Below, in pieces: positions 1 through 9,755 of a stretch of DNA of 64,000 nucleotides. Source of the stretch: Strongylocentrotus droebachiensis (Eukaryota; Echinodermata; Echinoidea; Camarodonta; Strongylocentrotidae); assembly GCA_035222895.1 (NCBI GenBank), contig JAVYIG010007161.1, positions 42,221-106,220 on the forward strand. Reading direction: 5' to 3'. Within the stretch, counting starts at the first letter, position 1, and the number at the start of each line of letters is the position of its first letter. The position numbers and the translations under genes are program-made. The notes under the pieces were generated by a model. That model ran no database searches. It was not told the origin of the DNA and saw nothing but the letters and a program-made list of their open reading frames with translations.

Positions 1-700
1 TTTCAGTTCGTAAAGATTTTACATGTCTTGAACAATGTGTCGTTTGTTTCTTGAAATTGAAATTTAGCTTTTGGATGAAAAATTCATATCTTTGCAGTGA
101 TAACGAGCCATTTTTAATGGAATTTATATGACAAAATAAATAAATAAAGACAACATTCAAACATTTTGATGCATTTTTAATTCTCTTTATTTTTAACAAA
201 TACAATGAAAGCAGTATTTATCTTGTTATCTGTACAATTTGTTATTAACATTCCAAAGTTATCTTATTTACAAGTTTACACAAAACAGAGATTCCCCAAT
301 CTCAGATAAATCAATTCAAACAAATCAGAGGTTAGTGTGGGTTTCAAAATAGACTTTTTATCAAAGATGGGGAAAACCAGTATGATGTACACATATATCA
401 GTGTACAATAATATGTAGTTATGAAGTTCTACAGGATGGGCGGGAAATCAGTCATATGTACAGAAGCTTCTAGCAACAGAGTTTTTGGCTAAGGTCCAGA
501 GTTAGGTTGCCCAACCTTGAGGGGGTGGGCTTTATAACAAAGGAAATATAAACTTTTGATATATAGTTTGGTACCGGTGTACCTTGCTGTACAATGGACC
601 CTCATTATAACGAGTACCTTGGAACCAGGAATCTCGTTATAATTATCTCGGCTAAAAAAAACAATGAAATGGAAAGAATTGGGAGAAGCCATATAACCTT

Positions 701-864
701 GTTATACCCAGGAACGTAGCCACGGTGGGGCACGGGGGGCACGTGCCCCCAAATTTTTTTTCCAAGATCGGTTGAACTTTTTTAGACCCCATTTTTTTTA
801 CCTCGATCGATTACATGTATGTGCCCCCCAAACATCAAACTCTGGCTACGTGCCTGGTTATACC
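701..864. mobile_element. hAT-type MITE with 8-bp target site duplication
   Basis: The element is 709-856 (148 bp). Its ends are inverted: CAGGAACGTAGCCA at the left, and the reverse complement of the right end is CAGGCACGTAGCCA. Both sides carry GTTATACC (701-708 and 857-864), and the paralogous spacer at about 25455 has one GTTATACC with no insertion. An 8-bp duplication with CAGG...CCTG ends is typical of hAT elements. The inside is rich in G and C runs and codes for nothing. Confidence 0.8.
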
Positions 865-1040
865 AGGTACCTCGATATTAAACAGAGCTTGTATTTACTG
901 CTACGTACGTCTATGCTTATTTTCGGTGTTTTTTGTTTTTCTTATTCTGCTTCTTCTTCCTCCTCTCTCATCCTCTATCTTTTGAATGTTACTCTTCCTC
1001 TTAACTGCCCGTCTACTTATCGACCATCCTCTATCACTTC

Positions 1041-1751
1041 TACCTCTTTTTTACAACCTAATATTTTTAAGAGTAAACGATATTTATGTTTATCAATGTG
1101 CAATTTATATGTATCTATGCTTTAAAAATCTTTTACCGAATACTATTTTACAATATTTTCAACTTAATAAGAATATTCATGACCACCAGACCAGGTACTC
1201 AAATAATTTTCATATTCCAGGGGTCAGGACACTAGTTTCCCAAAATACAATTTGTTTAGGGGTCCCAAAATTTGGAATGACATACCGATAGATATTCGAC
1301 TGAGTCCATCACTAAATAGTTTTAAAAGAAAATTTAAACTGTATTTGTTAAGACAATACTCAAAAGTGCAATAACCTTTTATTCTTAATGTTCATCAGAC
1401 TGAAAAGTGTGTGTTGGTGTGTATGTGTGAGAGTGTATGTGTGAATGCAAATTATTTCCTTTTTTCTTCCTTTTATAACAAATAAACAATTTAAATATTG
1501 TACTTAGTTTTGTATACAATTACTGGAGACAAACTTTTACATAATGCCCGGCCTTCCTGTCTAGTCTCCAAATACTGTCATTAATGTACATGTTTAAAAT
1601 GTTTTCCACTTGTTCCTCATGTCTTCTCCACTTGTGTTATTCTCATGTTATATATTGATACATGTATTATATTTCAACTTTTATATGTTTGTTTTCCTTT
1701 GTTTATTTTTAATGAAAGTATTGAATAAAGTGAACTTGAACTTGAACTTGA
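1041..1751 (+). mobile_element. 5'-truncated non-LTR retrotransposon, 3' end
   Basis: Frames at about 1043-1370 carry the C-terminal tail of a LINE reverse transcriptase: PLFYNLIFLRVNDIYVYQC, then HDHQTRYSNNFHIPG, then (after a frameshift near 1255) KIWNDIPIDIR and a FKRKFKLYLL-like end, stop near 1370. A 3' UTR follows, ending in a TGAACT-type tandem tail (about 1733-1756). The paralogue at 25600-25650 lacks the insertion, which places the left junction after ATCACTTC (1040). ACTTC occurs again at 1752-1756 as a possible target duplication, although the tail repeat makes this ambiguous. The clade is probably CR1/L2-like. Confidence 0.75.
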
Positions 1752-1949
1752 ACTTCATTATACAATTAAGATGAATCATTGCCATCAAATTGTTGGGCAC
1801 CCAGCACTTTAGAGAGGCTCTAAAAAGATAACAGGTCAAATACCCAAATCAATTAGGCATCTAGACTTCAATCTGAATACAATTGTTAACCAGACTTTAG
1901 TATCTGAAGAGTATTTACAGAATCTCATTTCCTAAATAAGTTTCAAAAT

Positions 1950-2165
1950 AGACTTCGTCCTCTCTAGTATACGTGCGCGCGTTACATCGACACCGATTGA
2001 AACATGTACACGCCCCACATGTCGTCTTGATAGGTTATAATTAGATGCAGTACCTGTACGACAGGACTTTGTTCATACCAGTAATATTAGCAGCACTACA
2101 TCTAGCCGAAGCCAGTATTAGTCGCGTTGATCTCAGAAACTTGCAATTAAGGAAAGGATAAAGAC
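1950..2165 (+). promoter_or_regulatory. Conserved 5' flank of G1, subtype II
   Basis: This block is homologous to 26205-26433 upstream of G4. It is more distantly related to the subtype I flank of the other genes: the shared words are ACCGATTGAAAC, ATACCAG(C/T)AATATTA and GATCTC(C/A)GAAA. It lacks the CACGTCACACACACATATCG stretch of subtype I. No TATA box or start site can be fixed. Its role as promoter plus 5' UTR is inferred only from position and conservation. Confidence 0.4.
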
Positions 2166-5100
2166 ATGGAACAAGAAGGGGTAATTGGAGACCCCGGCCT
2201 CCCGGTAAAAAAGTTAGATGGAGAGGATGTTGAGGGTGAGGAGGATGCATCTGAGGAGAGCTCCGAGTCTGACTCTGAGATTGATGATGGAAAGGGCATT
2301 ACGTCGTTTACCATAACAGTAAATGGAAGAAAGTTCTATTGTTCCTACGAGTCTGAGAGTGATGATGATGAGGACATAGGAGTACCGATATATGATTGCC
2401 CACCTTCCCAAGACACAAACCGTTTTTGGCAGTGGCATTTTCCACGAGAGTTCATACCAGTTGGTTGTGTTGAATATGATGATCCATCCGGGAGCGGAAA
2501 GTGGATGATGTTCTACTCAATGTCAGAGATTGATGAAATATGGGAGATGGCAAAGGATTTGTTTGATACCGGTGAGCTGAGGGGTGTGAGGGGAATGAAA
2601 GTTTCAACAGCTATGGACAGTCCAGAAAGTTCTGAAAATGCAACGGCAGTGCTTATCATGTATTGCGGACCGTGGACTGACGAACCGCTCATGAGAACAA
2701 TTGGCGCAAATCTGGCATTAAAAACAAAGTATGAGAGTAAGATTGGTTGTATGACGTACAAAACAGACGACCAAACCAGAGGGGGGACAAGGGCAACAGG
2801 CCAAGCTGTAAACCATGTTTACCAGATGCAGGTGCCGAGGCCTATCGAAGGAACTGCTAGCTCAGCAATGCCGGTTTTTCTGCCGTCCGAAGACACAGGA
2901 GACAAATGGCAGTGGCACTTTCCCAAGTGTTCACCTTCTGGCTGTGCTGAGGAATATGACTACTCAAAGAGTGGGCGATGGATGTTGTTCTATTCATTGG
3001 CAGAGATTGACGAGAAATGGCAGATGATGAAAGGCTTGTTGGATTCCAACGAACTGGATGGAGTTCGAGGATTAAAAGTCTCCACAGCCTCCTCCAAGCC
3101 AGTAAACAAAAAAAGCAACAGTTCTGCAGTTATTGTGGTCTATTGTGGGCCATGGGATGACGAGGATCTTGTGTTGAGAGTAGGAGCAAATCTAGTTCAG
3201 AAGACCTCGTATAAAGACAAATCTGGCACTCTTCGCTACCATACAGATATAGTAGGAAAGGGAACGGCAAGTTTGGGACAGTTGATGTCTAGATACAACC
3301 AGGTGTTACCAGTTCCCAGGTCAAGTGTGGGGGCAAACTACAGCCAATCAGGCGTGGCAGAAGTCCCACCTTCCCAAGACACAAACCGTATGTGGCAGTG
3401 GCATTTTCCACGAGAGTTCATACCAGTTGGTTGTGTTAAATATGATGATCGATCCGGGAGCGGAAAGTGGATGATGTTCTACCAAATGTCAGAGATTGAT
3501 GAAAAATGGGAGATGGCAAAGGATTTGTTTGATACCGGTGAGCTGAGGGGTGTGGAGGGAATGAAAGTCTCAACAGCTATGGACAGTCCAAGAAGTTCTG
3601 ATAATGCCACGGCAGTGCTTCTCATGTATTGTGGACCGTGGACTGATGAACTGCTCATGAGAACAATTGGGAGAAATCTGGCACTAAAAACAAAGTATGA
3701 GAGTAAGACTGGTTCTATGATGTACAAAACAGACGACCAAACCAGAGGGGGGACAAGGGCAACAGGCCAAGCTGTAAACCATGTTTACCAGATGCAGGTG
3801 CCGAGGCCTATCGAAGGAACTGCTAGCTCAGCAGTGCCGGTTTTTCTGCCGTCCGAAGACACAGGAGACAATTGGCAGTGGCACTTTCCCAAGTGTTCAC
3901 CTTCTGGCTGTGCTGAGGAATATGACTACTCAAAGAGTGGGCGATGGATGTTGTTCTATTCATTGGCAGAGATTGACGAGAAATGGCAGATGATGAAAGG
4001 CTTGTTGGATTCCAACGAACTGGATGGAGTTCGAGGATTAAAAGTCTCCACAGCCTCCTCCAAGCCAGTAAACCAAGAAAGCAACAGTTCTGCAGTTATT
4101 GTGGTCTATTGTGGGCCATGGGATGACGAGGATCTTGTGTTGAGAGTAGGAGCAAATCTAGTTCAGAAGACCTCGTATAAAGACAAATCTGGCACTCTTC
4201 GCTACCATACAGATATAGTAGGAAAGGGAACGGCAAGTTTGGGACAGTTGATGTCTAGATACAACCAGGTGTTACCAGTTCCCAGGTCAAGTGTGGGGGC
4301 AAACTACAGCCAATCAGGCGTGGCAGAAGTCCCACCTTCCCAAGACACAAACCGTATGTGGCAGTGGCATTTTCCACGAGAGTTCATACCAGTTGGTTGT
4401 GTTAAATATGATGATCGATCCGGGAGCGGAAAGTGGATGATGTTCTACCAAATGTCAGAGATTGATGAAAAATGGGAGATGGCAAAGGATTTGTTTGATA
4501 CCGGTGAGCTGAGGGGTGTGGAGGGAATGAAAGTCTCAACAGCTATGGACAGTCCAAGAAGTTCTGATAATGCCACGGCAGTGCTTCTCATGTATTGTGG
4601 ACCGTGGACTGATGAACTGCTCATGAGAACAATTGGGAGAAATCTGGCACTAAAAACAAAGTATGAGAGTAAGACTGGTTCTATGATGTACAAAACAGAC
4701 GACCAAACCAGAGGGGGGACAAGGGCAACAGGCCAAGCTGTAAACCATGTTTACCAGATGCAGGTGCCGAGGCCTATCGAAGGAACTGCTAGCTCAGCAG
4801 TGCCGGTTTTTCTGCCGTCCGAAGACACAGGAGACAATTGGCAGTGGCACTTTCCCAAGTGTTCACCTTCTGGCTGTGCTGAGGAATATGACTACTCAAA
4901 GAGTGGGCGATGGATGTTGTTCTATTCATTGGCAGAGATTGACGAGAAATGGCAGATGATGAAAGGCTTGTTGGATTCCAACGAACTGGATGGAGTTCGA
5001 GGATTAAAAGTCTCCACAGCCTCCTCCAAGCCAGTAAACCAAGAAAGCAACAGTTCTGCAGTTATTGTGGTCTATTGTGGGCCATGGGATGACGAGGATC

Positions 5101-6230
5101 TTGTGTTGAGAGTAGGAGCAAATCTAGTTCAGAAGACCTCGTATAAAGACAAATCTGGCACTCTTCGCTATCATACAGATATAGTAGGAAAGGGAACGGC
5201 AAGTTTGGGACAGTTGATGTCTAGATACAACCAGGTGTTACCAGTTCCCAGGTCAAGTGTGGGGGCCAACTACAGCCAATCAGGCGTGGCAGAAGTCCCA
5301 CCATCTAAAGACATGAGAAGCTATTGGCAGTGGCATCCGAAGTCCCAAGATGGCAGGTTTACAAACTATGACTTATCATTGAGGGGAAAATGGATGCTGT
5401 TTTATCCTCCGTCAGATATCGATGGCATGTGGCAGCTGATGAAGGATCTGTTTGACGCTGAGGAACTGCACGGAGTCAGTGATGCAAAGGTCTCTACAGC
5501 AAAGAGCATTGATGGACATCCTGACAAAAACAGCGGAGTCATCATGGTGTATTGTGGACCGTGCGATGACGCAGAGCTCATGTTGAAAATCGGGGAAAAC
5601 ATTGCGTTGAAAACAAAATATGAAGACAGATCTGGTATCATGCGTTACAAGGCAGATGCTCCCAGAGAGGGGAGAAGAGCAACAGGCAAGAGCAGCCCGA
5701 GCTACTGGGTACAAGTACCAAAGCCTCAGGCGATGCGGGCAAGCGCCTTGGACACAGCAGAATGCCCGCCTTCCAGAGACACAGCAGAATGTCCGCCTCC
5801 AAGAAGAATAAGATACAATAGAAATTTCTGGCATTGGAATCGTAAAGCTCTAGATGGTGTTGAATATGATCCCACAACGAGCGGGAAATGGATGCTCTGC
5901 TACCCAACGTCGGAAATGTATGATCGGTGGAATCTGGTGAAGAGTCTGTTCGATGCTGGCGAACTACACGGAGTTGGAGAATTACAGGTTCATACAGCAA
6001 AGGACAATGATGGACATGACGTCAGCGGAGTCATTAACGTGTATTGTGGACCGTACGACGACGAAGAGCTCATGATGAGAATAGGAAAGAATCTTGCAAA
6101 GAAGATGCGGTATAAAAACAGAAATGGTTTCATGTTGTACAAGACCGAGGGACAACAGACGAAGCAGGGAGGAGCGATGGACCAGGAATGGGACCATCTT
6201 TACAAAATAAGTTTGCCATGGAGGTACTAA
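2166..6230 (+). CDS. G1: eight-domain Bles03/DUF1917-like repeat protein
   Basis: An intact, intronless 1354-residue ORF. The ATG sits in GACATGG and matches the start of all paralogues. Residues 1-78 are an acidic leader richer in S/D/E than in the paralogues (SEESSESDSEIDD, SESDDDEDIG). Eight domains follow in the order A 79-238, B 239-400, A 401-560, B 561-722, A 723-882, B 883-1044, C 1045-~1205, D ~1206-1354. Each has a WQWH-like motif, GKWM(M/L)FY, E/D-I-D-x-x-W, V(S/H)TA and YCGP. The AB pair is a 966-bp unit present three times; units 2 and 3 encode identical protein and differ at only two bases that I can see. The single-domain family UPF0696/Bles03 has an eIF4E-like fold and no established function. 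No signal peptide or membrane segment is visible, so a cytoplasmic or nuclear protein is likely. The family assignment is inference. Confidence 0.85.
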   Translation: MEQEGVIGDPGLPVKKLDGEDVEGEEDASEESSESDSEIDDGKGITSFTITVNGRKFYCSYESESDDDEDIGVPIYDCPPSQDTNRFWQWHFPREFIPVGCVEYDDPSGSGKWMMFYSMSEIDEIWEMAKDLFDTGELRGVRGMKVSTAMDSPESSENATAVLIMYCGPWTDEPLMRTIGANLALKTKYESKIGCMTYKTDDQTRGGTRATGQAVNHVYQMQVPRPIEGTASSAMPVFLPSEDTGDKWQWHFPKCSPSGCAEEYDYSKSGRWMLFYSLAEIDEKWQMMKGLLDSNELDGVRGLKVSTASSKPVNKKSNSSAVIVVYCGPWDDEDLVLRVGANLVQKTSYKDKSGTLRYHTDIVGKGTASLGQLMSRYNQVLPVPRSSVGANYSQSGVAEVPPSQDTNRMWQWHFPREFIPVGCVKYDDRSGSGKWMMFYQMSEIDEKWEMAKDLFDTGELRGVEGMKVSTAMDSPRSSDNATAVLLMYCGPWTDELLMRTIGRNLALKTKYESKTGSMMYKTDDQTRGGTRATGQAVNHVYQMQVPRPIEGTASSAVPVFLPSEDTGDNWQWHFPKCSPSGCAEEYDYSKSGRWMLFYSLAEIDEKWQMMKGLLDSNELDGVRGLKVSTASSKPVNQESNSSAVIVVYCGPWDDEDLVLRVGANLVQKTSYKDKSGTLRYHTDIVGKGTASLGQLMSRYNQVLPVPRSSVGANYSQSGVAEVPPSQDTNRMWQWHFPREFIPVGCVKYDDRSGSGKWMMFYQMSEIDEKWEMAKDLFDTGELRGVEGMKVSTAMDSPRSSDNATAVLLMYCGPWTDELLMRTIGRNLALKTKYESKTGSMMYKTDDQTRGGTRATGQAVNHVYQMQVPRPIEGTASSAVPVFLPSEDTGDNWQWHFPKCSPSGCAEEYDYSKSGRWMLFYSLAEIDEKWQMMKGLLDSNELDGVRGLKVSTASSKPVNQESNSSAVIVVYCGPWDDEDLVLRVGANLVQKTSYKDKSGTLRYHTDIVGKGTASLGQLMSRYNQVLPVPRSSVGANYSQSGVAEVPPSKDMRSYWQWHPKSQDGRFTNYDLSLRGKWMLFYPPSDIDGMWQLMKDLFDAEELHGVSDAKVSTAKSIDGHPDKNSGVIMVYCGPCDDAELMLKIGENIALKTKYEDRSGIMRYKADAPREGRRATGKSSPSYWVQVPKPQAMRASALDTAECPPSRDTAECPPPRRIRYNRNFWHWNRKALDGVEYDPTTSGKWMLCYPTSEMYDRWNLVKSLFDAGELHGVGELQVHTAKDNDGHDVSGVINVYCGPYDDEELMMRIGKNLAKKMRYKNRNGFMLYKTEGQQTKQGGAMDQEWDHLYKISLPWRY
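3366..5297 (+). repeat. 966-bp tandem repeat inside G1 (units 2 and 3 almost identical)
   Basis: 3366-4331 and 4332-5297 are direct repeats of 322 codons, each coding one A plus one B domain. By eye they differ at a synonymous C/T near 4201/5167 and a synonymous A/C near 4297/5263. The first unit (2400-3365) is the same length but has diverged by many substitutions. The period preserves frame. An assembly error that doubled a unit would look the same. Confidence 0.9.
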
Positions 6231-6367
6231 TGACATGAAATACATTTGAAGCTAGTTCAAATACAGATCAAAACTCTGTTCATGCTCTAAAGGGTCTCTT
6301 CTGCTTTAGTGCTGTTCTTCAGAATACTAGTCATTAGTGCCAGTAGCTGCATATAACATAGGTGAGC

Positions 6368-6373
6368 ATTAAA
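6368..6373 (+). promoter_or_regulatory. Candidate polyadenylation signal ATTAAA of G1
   Basis: ATTAAA lies about 140 bp after the stop in a conserved 'GTGAGCATTAAAGA' context. The same hexamer recurs downstream of G3 (22605), G5 (34135), G6 (39796), G7 (44280) and G9 (53041), but is ACTAAA after G2 (about 11930). Position and conservation suggest a poly(A) signal; no transcript evidence is available. Confidence 0.35.
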
Positions 6374-8758
6374 GAAAAAGTGTGACTTAATTTTCACCAC
6401 ATTGTCTCCCTATCGATATGGATAAAACACAATTGGTCTTCTTGACTTCGGACTTGGTATTGCTTTCATTCCGATACTCCATCTTCATTTCATTAATGAA
6501 ACATCACACTAGCTGGTTTACATCAGGTGTAGGGCACATCTTAGTTTACATTTCCATACGCTTATGCAAAGTTAGCCTATACTGAGCCGCAAAATGCTGC
6601 AGGAATAGTTAAGAAAATGTAACAAAGGCAAATTATGTACTGGATCGGATACAATTGTTAAACAGACTATTGCATCTGAAGAGTATTTACATAATCTTAT
6701 CTCCTAGAATTGATTTTCATTCTCAGTGTTACTGTCTTGCTTAATTGATTCAATATCGATCACAGTATTGTTATTGAGATTACTTTGATTGTAGCAGCCC
6801 ACATTCTGAAAATGTGAAATTTTGTAGTGATTTTTGTACATGGAGAATAGTGAAATTAGGACCACATAACGTTGCCAACTTGTATTTCGTGTAGCATTTT
6901 AAAGGGATCCGGTAACTTTGTCTCAGATTCTGAAACAAAATTCTGGATTTAGCTCATGCTGCAATGATAGTTATAAACCTTTAGGTCAGTCAGGAACCCC
7001 ATGACTCTTACAAGCCGATCGCCTGTCTGATTATCAAGATATTTATGATAGGAATTACAAAGTTTGAAAACCGTTTGCCAAACGGTTTTCATAACACTAC
7101 AGTCTACTGGGAAAAACGAGTATGGTAAAAACCGGTCACTCAAAGATTTTTACTTTTTTGAGGCACTTCTTGATCATTTTGAAGCGCAATTTTGTTTAGG
7201 GCTTCAATATTACACCATATCACAGACACTGATAAGTGATAACACGTAGGGCCGTGTATCTCAGATTTAACATTGTTAAACGATCCCTTTAATGATTCAT
7301 GAACTGTAAAACTGTTATTTGGCTGATTTTAAATGAAAAATCCAAGTGATGTTCCAGTTAATCCGAATAAAACAAGTAAAATAATAAAAATAGAACAGTG
7401 AAAATATATAAAATTGGACAAAGAATTAAGAAATTTAGAGGGAATGTTGAAGATTTTCTAAATTTCCAAAAGCATTGATACGTATCGCACGGGTTGCATG
7501 CAGATAAGTGAGTTGTTGTCATCGCCTCACAACTTCACTTTTGCTCTATTGTATTAGTTAGAATGACTTTGTAAGGAGACTGAAGTTGTCCTTTAATTTC
7601 AATAGAACTTTTTTTAAAATAAATTATATGTGTGGTGTGTACACGCATTAAGAAGTGACAAGGGTCTCGAAATGTTCCTTTTGTTTTTTTGAATGGTTAT
7701 GGAATGGTGCTCTTTAACCAAAACAGAAACAAAAACATTGATTACCTACAGTAATTAGATTCCACTCAATCAGCGTGCATCAGCGTACATCAGCGTACAT
7801 TAGTGTTTCATTTTTAATTTTACCTTAAGATTTTGTTTTTGTCTTTCATCTTTGAGGCCGCCATCCTAGTCAAGCATCGCTTATGATTTCGGTCTATTGC
7901 ACTTTTTCCACAGAATCGGATGATACTTTAAATCTATAATAATATGTATAGAAATATTAAGTTTCGTTATCATATGTAGGCCTATATATGTTTTAAAAAA
8001 TAAAAAAATTGACATGAAGTTAGTATTGCTTGTATATTTTGTTTTATACCTTACGTTTATATGTTCTTTGTTATTCAGTTATCATATTTGTAAAAATGCA
8101 GAAATAAAATAAAATCATATAAATCGAACGTGATAAGTCGCCTTGGTGAGTAATCACTTTGGCTTATAATAAATGAGGGGTTACTTTCTTAATCATGTTT
8201 CGAGAGTTTTCTTTTCCCAGAAACTCAATATTTCCTTCAAAGTGCAATGCTGTTTAACATTTTGAGGATGAAAAAACAACACATTGCAATGTTTATTAGT
8301 TATTAACATTAGCCACCGTGAATAATCTAGCCCAAGAAAGCTTACAAAGAGATGTGGTAAAGTAGCTTTATGGATCAGAAAGCGTTATTTTTAATGGTTT
8401 TAGAATTCAATGAAGTACAATGTCTATTTATAACACGTCATATTCCATTTTTTTCTTGAACTTTAATTTCATTTATTTACATACATGTGTTGATATTTTT
8501 ACTACCAGTATGTCTAATATTCTTACTTCATCTAGTTCAGGGCAGGTTAGATTTTTTAGTTTTAGTTCGAAAGTTTGTACATATCTTAAACAATTTGTTT
8601 CTTGAAATTGAATTTCAGCTTTTGGCTCAAAAAGACATAACTTTGCAATGCTAACGACGAGCCATGTTGTATGGAATTTATTTGACGAAATGAATAAATA
8701 ATGAAAATATTCAAACAATTTGATGCATTCTGAAATGTCTTAATTTCTAACAAAGAAA

Positions 8759-8947
8759 ATGAAATCGGTAATTATCTTGTTATCTATACAAATTGCCATT
8801 GATATATTTATCTTATTTCCAAGTTTACCCAAAAAAATTAGAAATCCCGCAAGCTCAGATAAATCAAACCAAACAAACTATCTTCACTGGTGGCACACAT
8901 TGCTGAAGACGTTAATAATTAACTATTCAACTCCAGTTAAATGTTAA
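8759..8947 (+). other. Recurring small ORF in the spacer module (62 codons)
   Basis: It starts MKSVIILLSIQIAIDIFILF (hydrophobic) and has a conserved middle SSDKSN and LHWWHTL. Related open versions occur at 30000, 35655, 41329, 45800 and 59921; broken ones at 204, 15206, 24955, 49873 and 54889. Two of the length differences are 6 and 9 nt. However, comparing 8759 with 59921 codon by codon I count roughly 17 amino-acid changes against 6 silent ones, which looks neutral. It is more likely non-coding sequence carried along than a real peptide gene. Confidence 0.2.
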
Positions 8948-9477
8948 TATTATCTTTATTGACAATAATCAGACGATAGAGTGGGTTTCAAAATAGACTT
9001 TTTATCAAGCTGGGGAAAACCAGTACAATACTAACATACGTGTACAATGTGATCTTGTGGAGGTTGGGTAAACTTTGTACAGGAAGGGCGAGAAATCCGT
9101 CATAATGTACAGAAGCTTCTAGCATTAGTTTTTGGCTAAGGTCCAGAGTTAGGTTGGTTCTTTGAGGGGATGGGCTTTATTATAAAAGAAATATAAATTT
9201 ACTATAGTTTGGTTCGGGCGAACCTTGCTATAGTACAGTGAAACCTCATTAGACCGAGCACATTGGAAACATTGACATTGCCTCATTATAATCAGGTATC
9301 TCGTTATAATTATCTAGGCTTAAAAACAATGAAATGGAAAGAATTGGGAAAAGCCCAATTATCTTGTTATATCAGGTACCCCTACAACAAAGCTTGTCTT
9401 TGCCGCTATATGCTTATTATTTTTTCTTTTCTTATTCTGCTTCTTCCTCCTCTCTCCTCCTCCCCCTCTCGATGAAA

Positions 9478-9755
9478 ATTGCCTCCACTAACATTATTCC
9501 CCTGAAAATTCAACCAGGCGCTTCCTGCCGGCGCGGCCGGATGTCCTCGCTTGTATGTGCTTTCGTGACATCGACACCGATTGACACTTGTGCACGTTAC
9601 AGACACAGATCCTCTCGATATCTTAAACATTATTTGACTCTGTACCTGAACGGCAGTACTTCATTTATACCAGCAATATTAGCAGCACTTAGATCTAGCC
9701 GAAAGTAGTATTTATCGCCGTTGATCTCCGAAACTTGCAAGGGAAGGATAAAGAC
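9478..9755 (+). promoter_or_regulatory. Conserved 5' flank of G2, subtype I
   Basis: Shared with G3, G7, G8 and G9 (and, interrupted by a MITE, with G5, G6 and G10). Order of words: GAAAATTGCCTCCACTAACA, GGCGCTTCCT, a GC-rich GCGGCCGGATGTCC, a CGTGAC word, ACCGATTGA, CTCGATATCTTA, TTTGACTCTGTACCTGAACG, then the leader GGAAGGATAAAGAC before ATG. In the other copies the middle reads GTGCACGTCACACACACATA and contains the CRE half-site ACGTCA; in G2 that stretch is changed to GTGCACGTTACAGACACAGA. Promoter function is inferred from conservation and position. Confidence 0.4.

Larger units (their letters stand above)
1..2165. other. Left flank of the cluster, spacer modules
   Basis: There is no credible gene here. 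Positions 1-330 match the spacer module seen again at about 24750-25080 and elsewhere. From about 345 the recurring block with GGGGAAAACCAGTA and GGCTAAGGTCCAGAGTT follows, then the Tigger-like 'CATTATAACGAG' block and a C/T-rich stretch (940-1040). A hAT-type MITE (709-856) and a truncated LINE (1041-1751) interrupt it. Positions 1760-2165 are the subtype II 5' flank of the first gene, shared with 26034-26433. The window therefore begins inside the repeated array, and another copy may lie to the left. Confidence 0.6.
6231..9755. other. Spacer between G1 and G2
   Basis: 6231-6400 is the 3' UTR-like block shared with other copies. About 7485-7590 carries the 'GTTGCATG...CATCGCCTCACAACTTCAC' module also at 34543, 40193 and 44680. 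8200-8960 is the module with a degenerate ~60-codon ORF (8759-8947). About 8980-9240 is the GGGGAAAACCAGTA block, which then enters a Tigger-like block (CATTAGACCGAGCACATTGG) and a C/T-rich tract (9410-9470). Three loose copies of CAGCGT(G/A)CAT lie at about 7770-7800. A 10-bp inverted repeat, AAACCGTTTG/CAAACGGTTT, is at 7068-7090. I see no gene. Confidence 0.55.

Noticed and set aside
2513-2761. Minus-strand ORFs of 60-140 codons over every gene copy (for example 3479-3727, 5412-5834, 11547-11801, 52656-52937)
   Set aside because: They mirror the high-identity coding strand and recur at the same place in each copy. They are shadows of the + strand reading frame with no independent signals.
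7740-7810. CAGCGT(G/A)CAT short tandem as a binding-site cluster
   Set aside because: There are only three imperfect copies and no match elsewhere, so it is not distinguishable from chance.
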